A DNA stretch of 64,000 nt. It comes from Achromobacter aegrifaciens. GTDB taxonomy: Bacteria; Pseudomonadota; Gammaproteobacteria; Burkholderiales; Burkholderiaceae_B. Below are positions 1 through 8,469 of the stretch, one piece after another. How positions within the stretch are numbered: position 1 is the first letter of the stretch; each line of letters begins with the position of its first letter. Location of the stretch: assembly GCF_902859735.1 (NCBI RefSeq), contig NZ_CADIJY010000004.1, forward strand, positions 1 to 64,000, given 5' to 3'. Made by a program: the position numbers and the translations under genes. The notes beneath the pieces were generated by a model. It worked only from the letters and a program-made list of their open reading frames with translations. It ran no database searches and had not been told where the DNA came from.

Positions 1-1
1 C

Positions 2-133
2 GAACACAAAGGCATCCTGGACGCCACGCTGGCGCGCGATGCGGACCGCGCCTGTGAACTGCTGGCCGCCCACATCCGCCTGACCTACGAGGCCGTGGCG
101 CGCCTGCCGCCAGACCTGTTCACGCCCGATTGA
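2..133 (+). CDS. GntR-family transcriptional regulator, C-terminal end (5' truncated by window)
   Basis: Only the last 43 residues are present, ending at TGA 131-133. The segment EHKGILDATLARDADRA followed by LLAAHIRLTYEA has the spacing of the final helices of an FCD ligand-binding domain, as in FadR/VanR-type GntR regulators. In that family this region closes the effector pocket. The DNA-binding half lies outside the window, so the target cannot be guessed. It converges with the IclR gene 20 bp downstream. Confidence 0.6.
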   Translation, partial: EHKGILDATLARDADRACELLAAHIRLTYEAVARLPPDLFTPD

Positions 134-152
134 AAACCCGCAGGCCGGGCCG

Positions 153-986
153 CTACGTCGCGCCAGTTCGGTGCTGCGCCAGCACGTCGTGCATGGCCCG
201 CGCGGCGCGCTCCAGCACCGGCACCGCGCGCAGCAGCTCGTCCAGCATGACGCGCGCCGTCGGCGCATGGCAGGCCACGGCCGCCACCACGCGGTCGTCC
301 GCGTCGCGCACCGGCACTGCCACGGCGCTCATGCCGCGCACGAATTCCTCGTTGTCGATGCCAATGCCGCGCGCAGCCAGCCGTTCGAGTTCTTCTTCCA
401 GCCTGGCCGGGTCTGTCAGCGTGCGCGGCGTGTTGCGCGTGAGCGGCAGGCGCGCCAGCACCCGCCCGCGCTCCAGCCGATTCATGGACGCCAGGAACAA
501 CTTGCCGCTGGCGGTGCAGTGCATGGGCACGTGGCTGCCCACCGCGAAGAACAGGCGCAGCGGTTCCTCCGTTTCCACTCGTTCCATGTAGATCACGCGA
601 TCGCCGTCGGGTGCGGTCAGGTTGCAGGTTTCGCCCAGGGTGCCGACCAGTTGGGCGAGCACGGCGCGGCAGGCGCGCGTGAAGGCCGAGGCGCGCAGAG
701 TTGCCAGGGCCAGGGTCGCTGCCTGCGGTCCCGGCACGAAGCCGTTCTCGGTGGGCGTGGCGGCCACGAAGCCGGCGCGCTGCATGGCCGCCAGCAGGCG
801 CATCAAGGTGGTCTTGGGCATGTCCAGCCGTTGCGCCAGTTGCGCCAGCGTGGGTGGATGCTGGGCGCGCGCCAGGTGATCCAGCACCACCAGCGCCCGC
901 AGCGAACGCGCGGCCTCTTGATGGGTGGCGGCGTCGTCGGCCTGCTGCGCCGATGCTGCACCGCGATTTTGAAACTGAATCTGCAT
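153..986 (-). CDS. IclR-family transcriptional regulator
   Basis: A 277-residue protein with an N-terminal winged helix-turn-helix (about residues 26-85, containing LAQRLDMPKTTLMRLL) and a C-terminal IclR effector domain (about 100-270, with MHCTASGKLFLA and GIGIDNEEFVRGMSAVAVPV, both typical of the family). I chose ATG 986, which has GGAA seven bases upstream. An in-frame GTG at 998 would add four residues. The gene is divergent from the GMC oxidoreductase and MFS genes, the usual arrangement for an IclR regulator of a catabolic operon, so it probably controls them. The 190-bp shared spacer contains GGAAAAGTGGAAC, which could be part of its operator, but this is only a guess. Confidence 0.9.
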   Translation of the reverse strand: MQIQFQNRGAASAQQADDAATHQEAARSLRALVVLDHLARAQHPPTLAQLAQRLDMPKTTLMRLLAAMQRAGFVAATPTENGFVPGPQAATLALATLRASAFTRACRAVLAQLVGTLGETCNLTAPDGDRVIYMERVETEEPLRLFFAVGSHVPMHCTASGKLFLASMNRLERGRVLARLPLTRNTPRTLTDPARLEEELERLAARGIGIDNEEFVRGMSAVAVPVRDADDRVVAAVACHAPTARVMLDELLRAVPVLERAARAMHDVLAQHRTGAT

Positions 987-1178
987 ATTCTGTTCCACTT
1001 TTCCGCCCCTGCGCCTGTTGTGCTTTGCTCTGCGCGCGCGCTTCCTAGAATCGCCTCAAATGCCGCAGCGCTCAGGCGCCGGCATCGATCCAGTATATAA
1101 GTGCGCCCCACAACGACAAGCAGGGTTAACGCGCCGTAGGCTTGGCGCCGCGCCCTGCTGCAGGGAGAGCTTGCGGAC

Positions 1179-2816
1179 ATGTCCGATACCGTGGATTACA
1201 TCGTGGTTGGCGCCGGCTCGGCCGGATGCGTGATGGCCAACCGGCTGAGCGCCAGCGGCGCGCACAGCGTCTGCCTGCTGGAAGCCGGCCCCAAGGACAG
1301 CAACCCGTGGATACACATCCCCATCGGCTACGGCAAGACGATGTTCCACAAGGTCTTGAACTGGGGCTACTACACCGACCCCGATCCCGGCATGCTGGAC
1401 CGGCGCATCTATTGGCCGCGCGGGCGCACGCTGGGCGGCTCCAGCTCCATCAACGGCCTGATCTACATCCGCGGCCAGCGGCAGGACTACGACGCCTGGG
1501 CCGCCGCCGGCAATCCCGGCTGGAGCTGGGACGAATGCCTGCCCTACTTCCGCAAGCTCGAGAACAATGACCTCGGCCCCGGCCCCACGCGCGGCACCGA
1601 GGGCATGCTCAACGCCACCTCGATCAAGACGGCGCATCCGCTGGTGGAAGCGTTGATAGGCGCCGCGCAAAAGCTGGGCCTGCCGCATGTGCAGGACTTC
1701 AATACCGGCGACCAGGAAGGCGTGGGCTACTACCAGCTCACCACACGCAACGGCCGCCGTTGCTCAACCGCCGTGGCCTACCTGCGTCCCGCGCAGGACC
1801 GCAGCAATCTGCGCGTGGAAACCGACGCACACGCCATGGCCGTACTGTTCGAAGGCACGCGCGCCTGCGGCGTGCGCTACCGGCGCGACGGCCAGGTGCA
1901 TACCGTTCGCGCCCGCCGCGAAGTGGTGCTGTGCGCCGGCGCCCTGCAATCGCCGCAGCTGCTGCAGCTGTCCGGCGTCGGACCCGCAGCCCTGCTGCGC
2001 CGGTTCGGCATCGGCGTGGTGCGCGACCTGCCGGGCGTGGGCGAAAACCTGCAGGACCATCTGCAGATCCGCCTGATCTACGAGACCACCCGCCCCATCA
2101 CCACCAACGACCAGTTGCGCAGCCTGACGGGCCGCGCCCGCATGGGCCTGGAATGGCTGCTGTTCCGCGGCGGGCCGCTGGCGGTCGGCATCAACCAGGG
2201 CGGCGTGTTCTGCCGGGTAGACCCGGCCAGCCGCACGCCCGACACGCAGTTCCATTTCGCCACGTTGTCGGCGGACATGGCGGGCGGCAAGGTGCATCCG
2301 TTCTCGGGCTGCACCTATTCGGTGTGCCAGCTGCGGCCCACGTCGCGCGGCCGGGTCCAGCTGCGCAGCGCGGATCCCTTCGAGGCGCCGTCCATGCAGC
2401 CGAACTACCTGTCCACCGAACTGGACCGCCACATGGCCGTGGCGGCGGTGAAGTATGCGCGCAGGCTCGCCGCCACCGAACCGCTGGCAGGCCTGATGAA
2501 GCGCGAGTTCCGCCCCGGGCCGGACGTGCGCACGGACGACGAGATTCTGCACTTCTGCCGTGAATACGGCGCCACGATCTTCCACCCGTCCGGCACCGCC
2601 AGGATGGGGCCGTCCAGCGACCCGATGGCCGTGGTGGACGAACGCCTGCGCGTACACGGCGTGGCGGGGCTGCGCGTGGTGGACTGCTCGATCATGCCGA
2701 CGCTGGTGTCGGGCAACACCAACGTCCCCGTGGTGATGCTGGCCGAACGCGCGGCCGAATTCATGTTGCAGGACCTCAGGCAAGCGCAGCCGCAGGCGCT
2801 GCGCGTCGCCGCCTGA
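1179..2816 (+). CDS. GMC-family FAD oxidoreductase (choline dehydrogenase-like)
   Basis: A 545-residue flavoenzyme of the glucose-methanol-choline family, which oxidises alcohols using a bound FAD. The Rossmann motif GAGSAG is at residues 11-16. The first GMC signature (GRTLGGSSSINGLIYIRG) is near residue 86 and the second (GALQSPQLLQLSGVG) near 255. HPSGTARMG near residue 468 carries the catalytic histidine, and the C-terminus has the conserved SGNTNVPVVMLAERAA. There is no signal peptide, so it is cytoplasmic. AGGGAGAG lies about 10 bases before the ATG. The MFS gene follows after 86 bp in the same direction, which suggests uptake and oxidation of the same hydroxylated compound. The substrate cannot be named; the choline dehydrogenase-like label denotes the family only. 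Confidence 0.93.
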   Translation: MSDTVDYIVVGAGSAGCVMANRLSASGAHSVCLLEAGPKDSNPWIHIPIGYGKTMFHKVLNWGYYTDPDPGMLDRRIYWPRGRTLGGSSSINGLIYIRGQRQDYDAWAAAGNPGWSWDECLPYFRKLENNDLGPGPTRGTEGMLNATSIKTAHPLVEALIGAAQKLGLPHVQDFNTGDQEGVGYYQLTTRNGRRCSTAVAYLRPAQDRSNLRVETDAHAMAVLFEGTRACGVRYRRDGQVHTVRARREVVLCAGALQSPQLLQLSGVGPAALLRRFGIGVVRDLPGVGENLQDHLQIRLIYETTRPITTNDQLRSLTGRARMGLEWLLFRGGPLAVGINQGGVFCRVDPASRTPDTQFHFATLSADMAGGKVHPFSGCTYSVCQLRPTSRGRVQLRSADPFEAPSMQPNYLSTELDRHMAVAAVKYARRLAATEPLAGLMKREFRPGPDVRTDDEILHFCREYGATIFHPSGTARMGPSSDPMAVVDERLRVHGVAGLRVVDCSIMPTLVSGNTNVPVVMLAERAAEFMLQDLRQAQPQALRVAA

Positions 2817-2902
2817 ATCGGAGATGACGGACCCCGGATAGCAGAACCCCAAGGCGCAGGACAACGCAGATTGCCCCACCGCCCCACCAAAGGAGACTAG
2901 AC

Positions 2903-4240
2903 ATGGCCAAGCAAAACGAAGCCGCGGTGCGCAAAGTCGTCGCCGCGTCGCTGATCGGCGCCACCATCGAGTGGTACGACTTTTTCCTGTACGGCGTCGT
3001 CGCGGGCATCGTGTTCAACAAGCTGTACTTCCCTACCGGCGACCCGCTGGTCTCGACCATGCTGGCCTACACCACCTTTGCCGTCGGCTTCGTCACGCGA
3101 CCGCTGGGCGGGCTGATCTTCGGCCACTTCGGCGACCGCATCGGCAGAAAGAGCATGCTGGTGATGACGCTGATGATCATGGGGATCGCCACCTTCCTGA
3201 TCGGCCTGGTGCCCACCTACGACAGCATCGGCATCTGGGCGCCGATCCTGTTGCTTTTGCTGCGGGTGTTCCAGGGCATAGGCCTGGGCGGCGAATGGGG
3301 CGGCGCGGTGCTTATGGCCTACGAATACGCGCCGCCGGGCAAAAAAGGCTTTTATGCCTCGCTGCCGCAGATCGGCCTGGCCATCGGCCTGTGCCTGGCC
3401 TCGGGCACGGTGGCGCTGCTGTCCACCCTGCTGACGGACGCGCAATTCATGGCCTGGGGCTGGCGCATCGCCTTCCTGGCGTCCGCCGCCATGGTGCTGG
3501 TGGGCATGTACATCCGCCTGAACATCAAGGAGACGCCCGAGTTCGCGGCGGTCAAGGCCAACAACGCCGAGAGCCGCATTCCGTTCTTCGACATGCTCAA
3601 GCGCTATCCGGGCAATGTCTTCAAGGGCATGGGCGCGCGCTACATCGACGGCGTGTTCTTCAATGTATTCGGCGTGTTCTCGATCTCGTACCTGACGCAG
3701 ACGGTGCAGATCAGCCGGACCGAAGCGCTGATCGGCGTGATGGCCGCAGCCCTGGTGATGTGCTTTTTCATCCCCTTCTTCGGCCGGCTGTCCGACAAAA
3801 TCGGCCGCACGCGAGTCTACTTCTGGGGATCGCTGATCACCGCCGCGGCATCCTTCCCCGGCTTCTGGCTGATGCTCAATAGCCAGGGCAGCGTGATGCT
3901 GATCTGGTTGGCCATCATCATTCCGTTCGGCATCCTGTACGCCGCCGTGTACGGACCGGAAGCAGCGCTGTTCTGCGAGCTGTTCGATGCCAAGGTGCGC
4001 TACACGGGAATTTCCTTCGTCTACCAGTTCTCGGGCATCTTCGCCTCGGGCATCACGCCCATCATTGCGACGGCGCTATTGAAGACGGGCGGCGGCCAGC
4101 CCTGGCTGATCTGCCTGTACGTGCTGTTCGCTGGGGTCGTGTCGGCGGTGTGCGCGATGCTGATCGGGCGCGGCGCGCAGCCGGCGGAACTGGAGGCGGC
4201 GGCAAATGCCATGCCGCGCGGGGGATTGGGCAAGGCCTGA
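2903..4240 (+). CDS. MFS transporter, metabolite:H+ symporter (MHS) type
   Basis: A 445-residue membrane protein with about 12 hydrophobic helices. The start (IGATIEWYDFFLYG), the loop GHFGDRIGRKSML and GIGLGGEWGGAVLMAYEYAP are hallmarks of the MHS branch of the major facilitator superfamily (relatives of ShiA, ProP, KgtP and citrate carriers). These import organic acids or zwitterions with protons. AAGGAG sits nine bases before the ATG. It follows the GMC oxidoreductase and probably supplies its substrate. A perfect GC hairpin lies just past the stop codon. Confidence 0.92.
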   Translation: MAKQNEAAVRKVVAASLIGATIEWYDFFLYGVVAGIVFNKLYFPTGDPLVSTMLAYTTFAVGFVTRPLGGLIFGHFGDRIGRKSMLVMTLMIMGIATFLIGLVPTYDSIGIWAPILLLLLRVFQGIGLGGEWGGAVLMAYEYAPPGKKGFYASLPQIGLAIGLCLASGTVALLSTLLTDAQFMAWGWRIAFLASAAMVLVGMYIRLNIKETPEFAAVKANNAESRIPFFDMLKRYPGNVFKGMGARYIDGVFFNVFGVFSISYLTQTVQISRTEALIGVMAAALVMCFFIPFFGRLSDKIGRTRVYFWGSLITAAASFPGFWLMLNSQGSVMLIWLAIIIPFGILYAAVYGPEAALFCELFDAKVRYTGISFVYQFSGIFASGITPIIATALLKTGGGQPWLICLYVLFAGVVSAVCAMLIGRGAQPAELEAAANAMPRGGLGKA

Positions 4241-4248
4241 ATGTGAAA

Positions 4249-4271
4249 GCGCCGGCCATATGGGCCGGCGC
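4249..4271. terminator. GC-rich hairpin between convergent genes
   Basis: GCGCCGGCC (4249-4257) and GGCCGGCGC (4263-4271) form a perfect 9-bp stem with a 5-base loop. It sits between the MFS stop codon and the convergent aldo/keto reductase stop codon. There is no T-tract on either side, so it may be a bidirectional barrier or an RNA 3'-end stabiliser rather than a classic intrinsic terminator. Confidence 0.55.
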
Positions 4272-4291
4272 GTCCCTACCTGAGTTGTGCC

Positions 4292-5302
4292 TCAGGCCGC
4301 TGCTACCGGGCGGCCGTAGAACGGATAGTTGGGATCGTTGTAGCCGTGGCTCGACGCGTGCCCAGGCGTGACCCAGTCGTTGACGACGGCCTCGTCCTCG
4401 GCCGTGATCTTCACGTCCAGCGCCGCGTAGTAGTCCTCCATCTGCGCAAGGGTGCGCGGGCCGGCGATGACGGCGGTGATGACGGGATTGCCCAGCACCC
4501 AGGCGGTGGCGAAATGCCCCGCCTGCGTGCCGCGGGCGGCGGCGTGCGCCACCAGCTTCTGCGCGATTTCCAGGGACTCTTCGCGGAATTCGGTCGCCAG
4601 GATACGGCGGTCGCCGCGTCCGGCCCGGGTGTCGGCCGCGGGCGCCTGGCCCGGCAGGTACTTGCCGGTGAGCACGCCGCGCGCGATCGGGCTGTAGGGC
4701 ACGACGCCCAGTCCATAGTGCTTGCACGCCGGCAGGATCTCGACTTCGGGGCCGCGGTTGAGCATGTTGTAGTAAGGCTGGCACACGACGGGTTGCGGCA
4801 CGCCCATTTTTTCGCACAGGCGCATGACCTCGGCGATGCGCCAGCCACGGAAGTTGGACAGGCCGAAGCTGCGCAGCTTGCCGGCGCGGATCAGGTCGCC
4901 CAGCGCCCACAGGGCTTCTTCGAGGTTTTCCTCATGGTAGTCGCGGTGCAGGTAGAGGATGTCCATGAAGTCGGTGCCCAGGCGCGTGAGGCTTTCCTCC
5001 ACGCCGCGCATGAGCCACTGGCGCGAATAGTGGGCCTGGTTGGGGCCTTCACCGACGGCATTGCCGATCTTGCTGGCAAGCACCCAATCGTGGCGCTGGC
5101 CTTTCAGGAGCTTGCCGACCACTTCTTCGGAGCGGCCGCCGTTATAGACGTCGGCGGTGTCGATGAAGTTCAACCCATGGTCACGCGCGGACGCGACGAT
5201 GCGGGCGGCTTCGTCGTCGGGGGTCTGCTCGCCGAACATCATGGTGCCCAGGCAGAGCGGAGAGACGCGGAGATTGCTGCGGCCGAGGCGGCGGTAGTTC
5301 AT
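4292..5302 (-). CDS. Aldo/keto reductase
   Basis: A 336-residue NADPH-dependent oxidoreductase with a TIM-barrel fold. The catalytic tetrad is visible as Asp48 and Tyr53 (FIDTADVY), Lys78 (LASKIG) and His119 (YLHRDY). The chosen ATG at 5302 begins MNYRRLGRSNLRVSPLCLGT, the standard start of this family, with GAGAGGAA eight bases upstream. An in-frame ATG seven codons earlier has no such site. The gene is transcribed alone, toward the MFS gene. The physiological substrate is unknown. Confidence 0.93.
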   Translation of the reverse strand: MNYRRLGRSNLRVSPLCLGTMMFGEQTPDDEAARIVASARDHGLNFIDTADVYNGGRSEEVVGKLLKGQRHDWVLASKIGNAVGEGPNQAHYSRQWLMRGVEESLTRLGTDFMDILYLHRDYHEENLEEALWALGDLIRAGKLRSFGLSNFRGWRIAEVMRLCEKMGVPQPVVCQPYYNMLNRGPEVEILPACKHYGLGVVPYSPIARGVLTGKYLPGQAPAADTRAGRGDRRILATEFREESLEIAQKLVAHAAARGTQAGHFATAWVLGNPVITAVIAGPRTLAQMEDYYAALDVKITAEDEAVVNDWVTPGHASSHGYNDPNYPFYGRPVAAA

Positions 5303-5426
5303 GGTTGGCTTCCTCTCGTTCACGGAAATGGATTAGGCGGGAGCATGCAACGGCAGGCCCGCGCGAGTCAAATTCGCATCTTGGGCATTCTGGGATGGAT
5401 TGTTGACGTTTGGTGTTGTGAGGCTG

Positions 5427-5703
5427 GGGTTCTTGAGTCGCCGGCGTCCGGACTGCGGAATTCCGATGCTCGCCCCGGTGGGGCTGCGCTTCGGATCCCT
5501 CCGCCCGGCCACCGGCTCAAAGCATCTGCCCATGAATCGGCCTGAAACCAATGCATAAGGCTGCTGTCAGCCGAGGCAGCCCGGAGCCATCCGAAGCGCA
5601 GCCCCATTGGGGCGAGCATCGGAATGGCGCAGGGCCGCCTCGGCGGCTAAAGAACCCTGACGCCCGCAAGCTCGAAGCCCTGCCGCTTCGGTTTTGTGAG
5701 ACA
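5427..5703. repeat. Non-coding 277-bp repeat unit, copy 1, with internal inverted arms
   Basis: The first of two tandem units with a 277-bp period. It opens with GGGTTCTTGAGTCGCCGGCG. Inside it, a 35-base arm at 5462-5496 (TCCGATGCTCGCCCC and onward) pairs with the inverted arm at 5589-5623 with two mismatches. The arms flank a roughly 90-bp centre. Outside them, weaker inverted similarity continues to the ends of the unit (AAGAACCC at 5650-5657 mirrors the opening). No convincing gene lies here, since the open frames are merely the repeat read in GC-rich DNA. The 120 bp between the aldo/keto reductase start and this unit shows nothing else. Confidence 0.8.
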
Positions 5704-5960
5704 GGGTTCTTGAGTCGCCGGCGTCCGGACTGCGGGATTCCGATGCTCGCCCCGGTGGGGCTGCGCTTCGGATCCCTCCGCCCGGACACCGGCTCACGGC
5801 ATCTACCCATGAACGGACCTAAGACCAGTGCATTCAGCTGCTGTCAGCCGAGGCGGCCCGGAGCCATCCGAAGCGCAGCCCCACCGGGGCGAGCATCGGA
5901 ATGGCGCAGGGCAGCCTCGGCGGTTCAGAACCCCGACATCCGCATACTCGAAGCCGCCTA
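5704..5960. repeat. Non-coding 277-bp repeat unit, copy 2
   Basis: The second tandem copy, offset 277 bp from the first. Its 35-base inverted arms at 5739-5773 and 5866-5900 are perfectly complementary. A single-base indel near 5925 is the main length difference from copy 1. Similarity fades near CTCGAAGCC at about 5950-5958, shortly before the convergently placed end of the serine hydrolase gene at 5995. The structure would let both DNA strands or a transcript fold into long hairpins. Confidence 0.78.
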
Positions 5961-5994
5961 CAGCCGCCACATCAAATACCTAGCCAAAAACGAT

Positions 5995-7047
5995 CTAGAC
6001 CCCAGCGTCCACCGCCTCCAGGATCTTGCCGAACAGCGCGTCGGCGTGGGCCGAGTTCAGCCAGCGCACAATCACCACCATCTGCCGCTCCGGTTCCACC
6101 CACGTAAACGAGCTACCCGCCCCCACGCCAAAGAAGCTGGAAGCCGGCACGCTGGGAAACACGCGGCCTTCATGATTCAGCCAGATCAGATAGCCGTAAT
6201 ACGGCGCAATCGCACATGGCGTGCGCATGTCCCTGATCCACTCGCTGGACAGGATGCGACGGCCGTTGGCCATGCCGTCGTTCAGCAGCATCTGACCGAT
6301 CAGCGCCTGGTCGCGAGCGCTGATGGACATGCCGCCGCCCCAGTGCGAACCGCCCGGCACCGACGGCATGCGCTGGCCGTCGATCTCGACCCAGGCGTTG
6401 TCGTAGCCGACCCACTGCCAGTCTTCGCTGGCGCCGATGGGCCGCGTAACCGCCTCGCGGAAGACCTCGGGCAAGGGTTTGCGGAACAGGTGCAGCAGCG
6501 CGTACGACAACTGGTTGATGCGCACGTCGTTGTATTCCCAGTACGTGCCGGGACGCTGCAAGGGCCGCGCTTCGCCCTTCTTGCCGTCCGGCGGCACGCC
6601 GAAGGTAACGGCGCGATAGCGATCGGCCTGGTCGGATACGCCAAAGCGTTCGCCTTCCCATTCGCTGGTCTGCTGCAGCAGATGACGCCAGGTGATGTCG
6701 GCGTTCTGCCCTTCGTCGAAGCCGATGCCGGGCACGCGCTTGCCCACAGGCTCGTCCACGTCCGGCAGCAGGCCGCGGTCATGGGCCACGCCGGCCAGGA
6801 TTGCCAGGTACAGCTTGGCCACGCTGAAGGTCAGGTCGGCGCGCTCGGGCTCGCCCCAGGACGCGACGGTCTCGCCGCGCACGGTCACCACGCCCGACAC
6901 CGGGCCGCGGTCGTGGATGGGGCCCAGCAGGCGGTTCCAGGGCGGCGGATCGTTCAGGTGCACGCCAAAGTTGCCCTTGACGCTGCGGTCCCAGGCGGAT
7001 TCGTGGTCGTTGGCGAACTGGATCGCCTGCTGCATGAGTGTGTTCAT
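5995..7047 (-). CDS. Serine hydrolase, beta-lactamase/EstB-like family
   Basis: A 350-residue protein of the class C beta-lactamase and penicillin-binding-protein-like family, which covers esterases, amidases and D-peptidases. The nucleophile motif is S75-V-A-K78 (TFSVAKLYLA). The second motif is probably Y172-N-D174 (YWEYNDVRIN). The C-terminus has GVGAGSSFTWVEPERQMVVIV, the usual final strand region. No signal peptide is visible, so it is cytoplasmic and unlikely to be a resistance beta-lactamase. The gene lies 24 bp downstream of the aminotransferase on the same strand and is probably co-transcribed. It may release an amine or amino acid from an amide or ester for that enzyme. Confidence 0.88.
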   Translation of the reverse strand: MNTLMQQAIQFANDHESAWDRSVKGNFGVHLNDPPPWNRLLGPIHDRGPVSGVVTVRGETVASWGEPERADLTFSVAKLYLAILAGVAHDRGLLPDVDEPVGKRVPGIGFDEGQNADITWRHLLQQTSEWEGERFGVSDQADRYRAVTFGVPPDGKKGEARPLQRPGTYWEYNDVRINQLSYALLHLFRKPLPEVFREAVTRPIGASEDWQWVGYDNAWVEIDGQRMPSVPGGSHWGGGMSISARDQALIGQMLLNDGMANGRRILSSEWIRDMRTPCAIAPYYGYLIWLNHEGRVFPSVPASSFFGVGAGSSFTWVEPERQMVVIVRWLNSAHADALFGKILEAVDAGV

Positions 7048-7071
7048 CGTTTCCCTCGTTATGTGTGTGTC

Positions 7072-8268
7072 TCAGGCCGCTACGCTTGCGCGCGAGCCGG
7101 CCAGGAATTCCATTGCCGCCTGCACGCCGCCCGCCCTATACGGCACGGCTGCCGCGGCCAGGCCCATTTCCACGCCGGCCAGCGTGCCGCACAGCGTCAG
7201 GTCGTTGAAGTGGCCCAAGTGGCCGATGCGGAACACGCGGTCGGTAAGCTTGCCCAGGCCCTGCCCCAGCGACATGTCGAAACGTTCCAGCACCAGCTTG
7301 CGGAAGGCGTCGGCGCCATGGCCTTGGGGCATGACCACCGCAGTGAGCGCCGGGCTGTGCGCGGCCGGATCCAGGCTCAGCAGCTCCAGCCCCCACCCGG
7401 CCAGAGCCAGGCGCGTGGCCTGGGCATGGCGCTGGTGGCGCGCGAAGACTTGCGGCAAGCCTTCTTCGCGCAGCATGGCCAGGGCTTCGTGCAGGCCGTA
7501 AAGCAGGTTGGTCGAAGGCGTGTACGGAAAGTAGCCGCGAGCGTTGGCGGCGAGCATCTCGCGCCAGTCCCAGTACGAGCGCGGCAGCCGCGCCTCGTCG
7601 GCCGCGGCCAGGGCGCGTGCGCTGACGGCGTTGAAGGCCAGGCCGGGCGGCAGCATCAGGCCCTTCTGCGAACCGGCCACGGTCACGTCCACGCCCCATT
7701 CGTCGTGGCGGTAGTCGATGGAGCCCAGCGACGAAATCGTGTCCACCATCAGCAGCGCCGGATGCGCGGCGCCGTCGATCGCGGCGCGCACGGCCGGGAT
7801 GTCGCTGGTCACGCCGGTGGAGGTTTCGTTGTGCACCACGCACACGGCCTTGATCTTGCGCCCCTGGTCTTCGGCGAGGCGGGCGGCGATGGCTGCCGCG
7901 TCCACCGGGTGGCGCCAATCGCCTTCCAGGAAGTCCACCTCCAGGCCCAGCCGCCCCGCCAGCTTGCGCCACAGGCTGGCGAAATGGCCGGTCTCGACCA
8001 TCAGCACGCGGTCGCCGGGCGACAGGGTGTTGACCAGCGCGGCCTCCCAGGCGCCGGTGCCGGACGACGGGAAGATCACCACCGGCGACTGCGTCTGGAA
8101 CACCTGCTTGACGCCTTCCAGCACCGCCAGGCCCAACGCGCCGAACTCGGGTCCGCGATGGTCGATGGTGGGCTGGTCGATCGCGCGCAGCACGCGATCG
8201 GGCACGTTGGTGGGCCCCGGAATCTGCAGGAAATGCCGGCCGGACGGATGACTGTTCAGGGTAAGCAT
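7072..8268 (-). CDS. Class V aminotransferase, serine-glyoxylate type
   Basis: A 398-residue PLP enzyme of the alanine/serine-glyoxylate aminotransferase branch. The N-terminus GRHFLQIPGPTNVPDRVLRA is characteristic of serine-glyoxylate aminotransferases. Phosphate-binding SSGTGAWE is at residues 69-76, the ring-binding Asp is D176 (MVDTISS), and the Schiff-base lysine is K202 (AGSQKGLM). The C-terminal GLGKLTDRVFRIGHLG also fits. I chose ATG 8268 because homologous sequence begins there, although the frame stays open far upstream. The gene is divergent from the GntR regulator and just upstream of the serine hydrolase. The true amino donor and acceptor could differ from serine and glyoxylate. 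Confidence 0.92.
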   Translation of the reverse strand: MLTLNSHPSGRHFLQIPGPTNVPDRVLRAIDQPTIDHRGPEFGALGLAVLEGVKQVFQTQSPVVIFPSSGTGAWEAALVNTLSPGDRVLMVETGHFASLWRKLAGRLGLEVDFLEGDWRHPVDAAAIAARLAEDQGRKIKAVCVVHNETSTGVTSDIPAVRAAIDGAAHPALLMVDTISSLGSIDYRHDEWGVDVTVAGSQKGLMLPPGLAFNAVSARALAAADEARLPRSYWDWREMLAANARGYFPYTPSTNLLYGLHEALAMLREEGLPQVFARHQRHAQATRLALAGWGLELLSLDPAAHSPALTAVVMPQGHGADAFRKLVLERFDMSLGQGLGKLTDRVFRIGHLGHFNDLTLCGTLAGVEMGLAAAAVPYRAGGVQAAMEFLAGSRASVAA

Positions 8269-8288
8269 GCGTAGTCCCAAAGTGGAAT

Positions 8289-8469
8289 ATTTTTGTATAC
8301 CAACGAAAGGCGCAGGGCAGACAAGCAGGACTTTCCCCGCGCGCGGACTTGCGGCATGCGTCACTCTATCCCATTGTTTTTGCGTTAATAACCTAGGGTA
8401 TACACCCATCTGGAGATACGGAAAGACAGGTTTATAGTTTCGCAAAACACGGGGAATTTTTGTATACCA
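8289..8469. promoter_or_regulatory. Divergent regulatory region with three GTATAC sites
   Basis: The 200-bp spacer between the aminotransferase and the GntR gene is unusually AT-rich for this region. It holds three palindromic GTATAC hexamers at 8295-8300, 8398-8403 and 8462-8467. The outer two sit in near-identical contexts, TTTTTGTATACCAA in both cases. The third ends two bases before the ATG of the GntR gene. FadR/GntR regulators commonly bind short palindromes of the form TTGTATACAA or TGGTATACCA, so these are good candidates for autoregulation and for control of both divergent operons. Confidence 0.55.

Noticed and set aside
5333-5810. Several 70-100-codon frames inside the 277-bp repeats
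   Set aside because: They repeat with the DNA unit, read RRDPKRSPTGASIG-like sequence that is just the inverted arm, and have no ribosome-binding sites.
5995-7047. AmpC-type beta-lactamase resistance gene
   Set aside because: No signal peptide, and it is co-located with catabolic genes. SxxK alone covers esterases and peptidases.
7136-7972. Phosphonate (2-aminoethylphosphonate) transaminase for the class V aminotransferase
   Set aside because: The N-terminal and C-terminal motifs match serine-glyoxylate aminotransferases better, and no phosphonatase gene is nearby.
5551-8274. A 907-codon open frame on the plus strand opposite the hydrolase and aminotransferase genes
   Set aside because: It is the antisense of two clear enzyme genes. 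Its composition (His, Arg, Gln, Ala-rich) is what GC-rich DNA gives in that frame, and no domain is recognisable.
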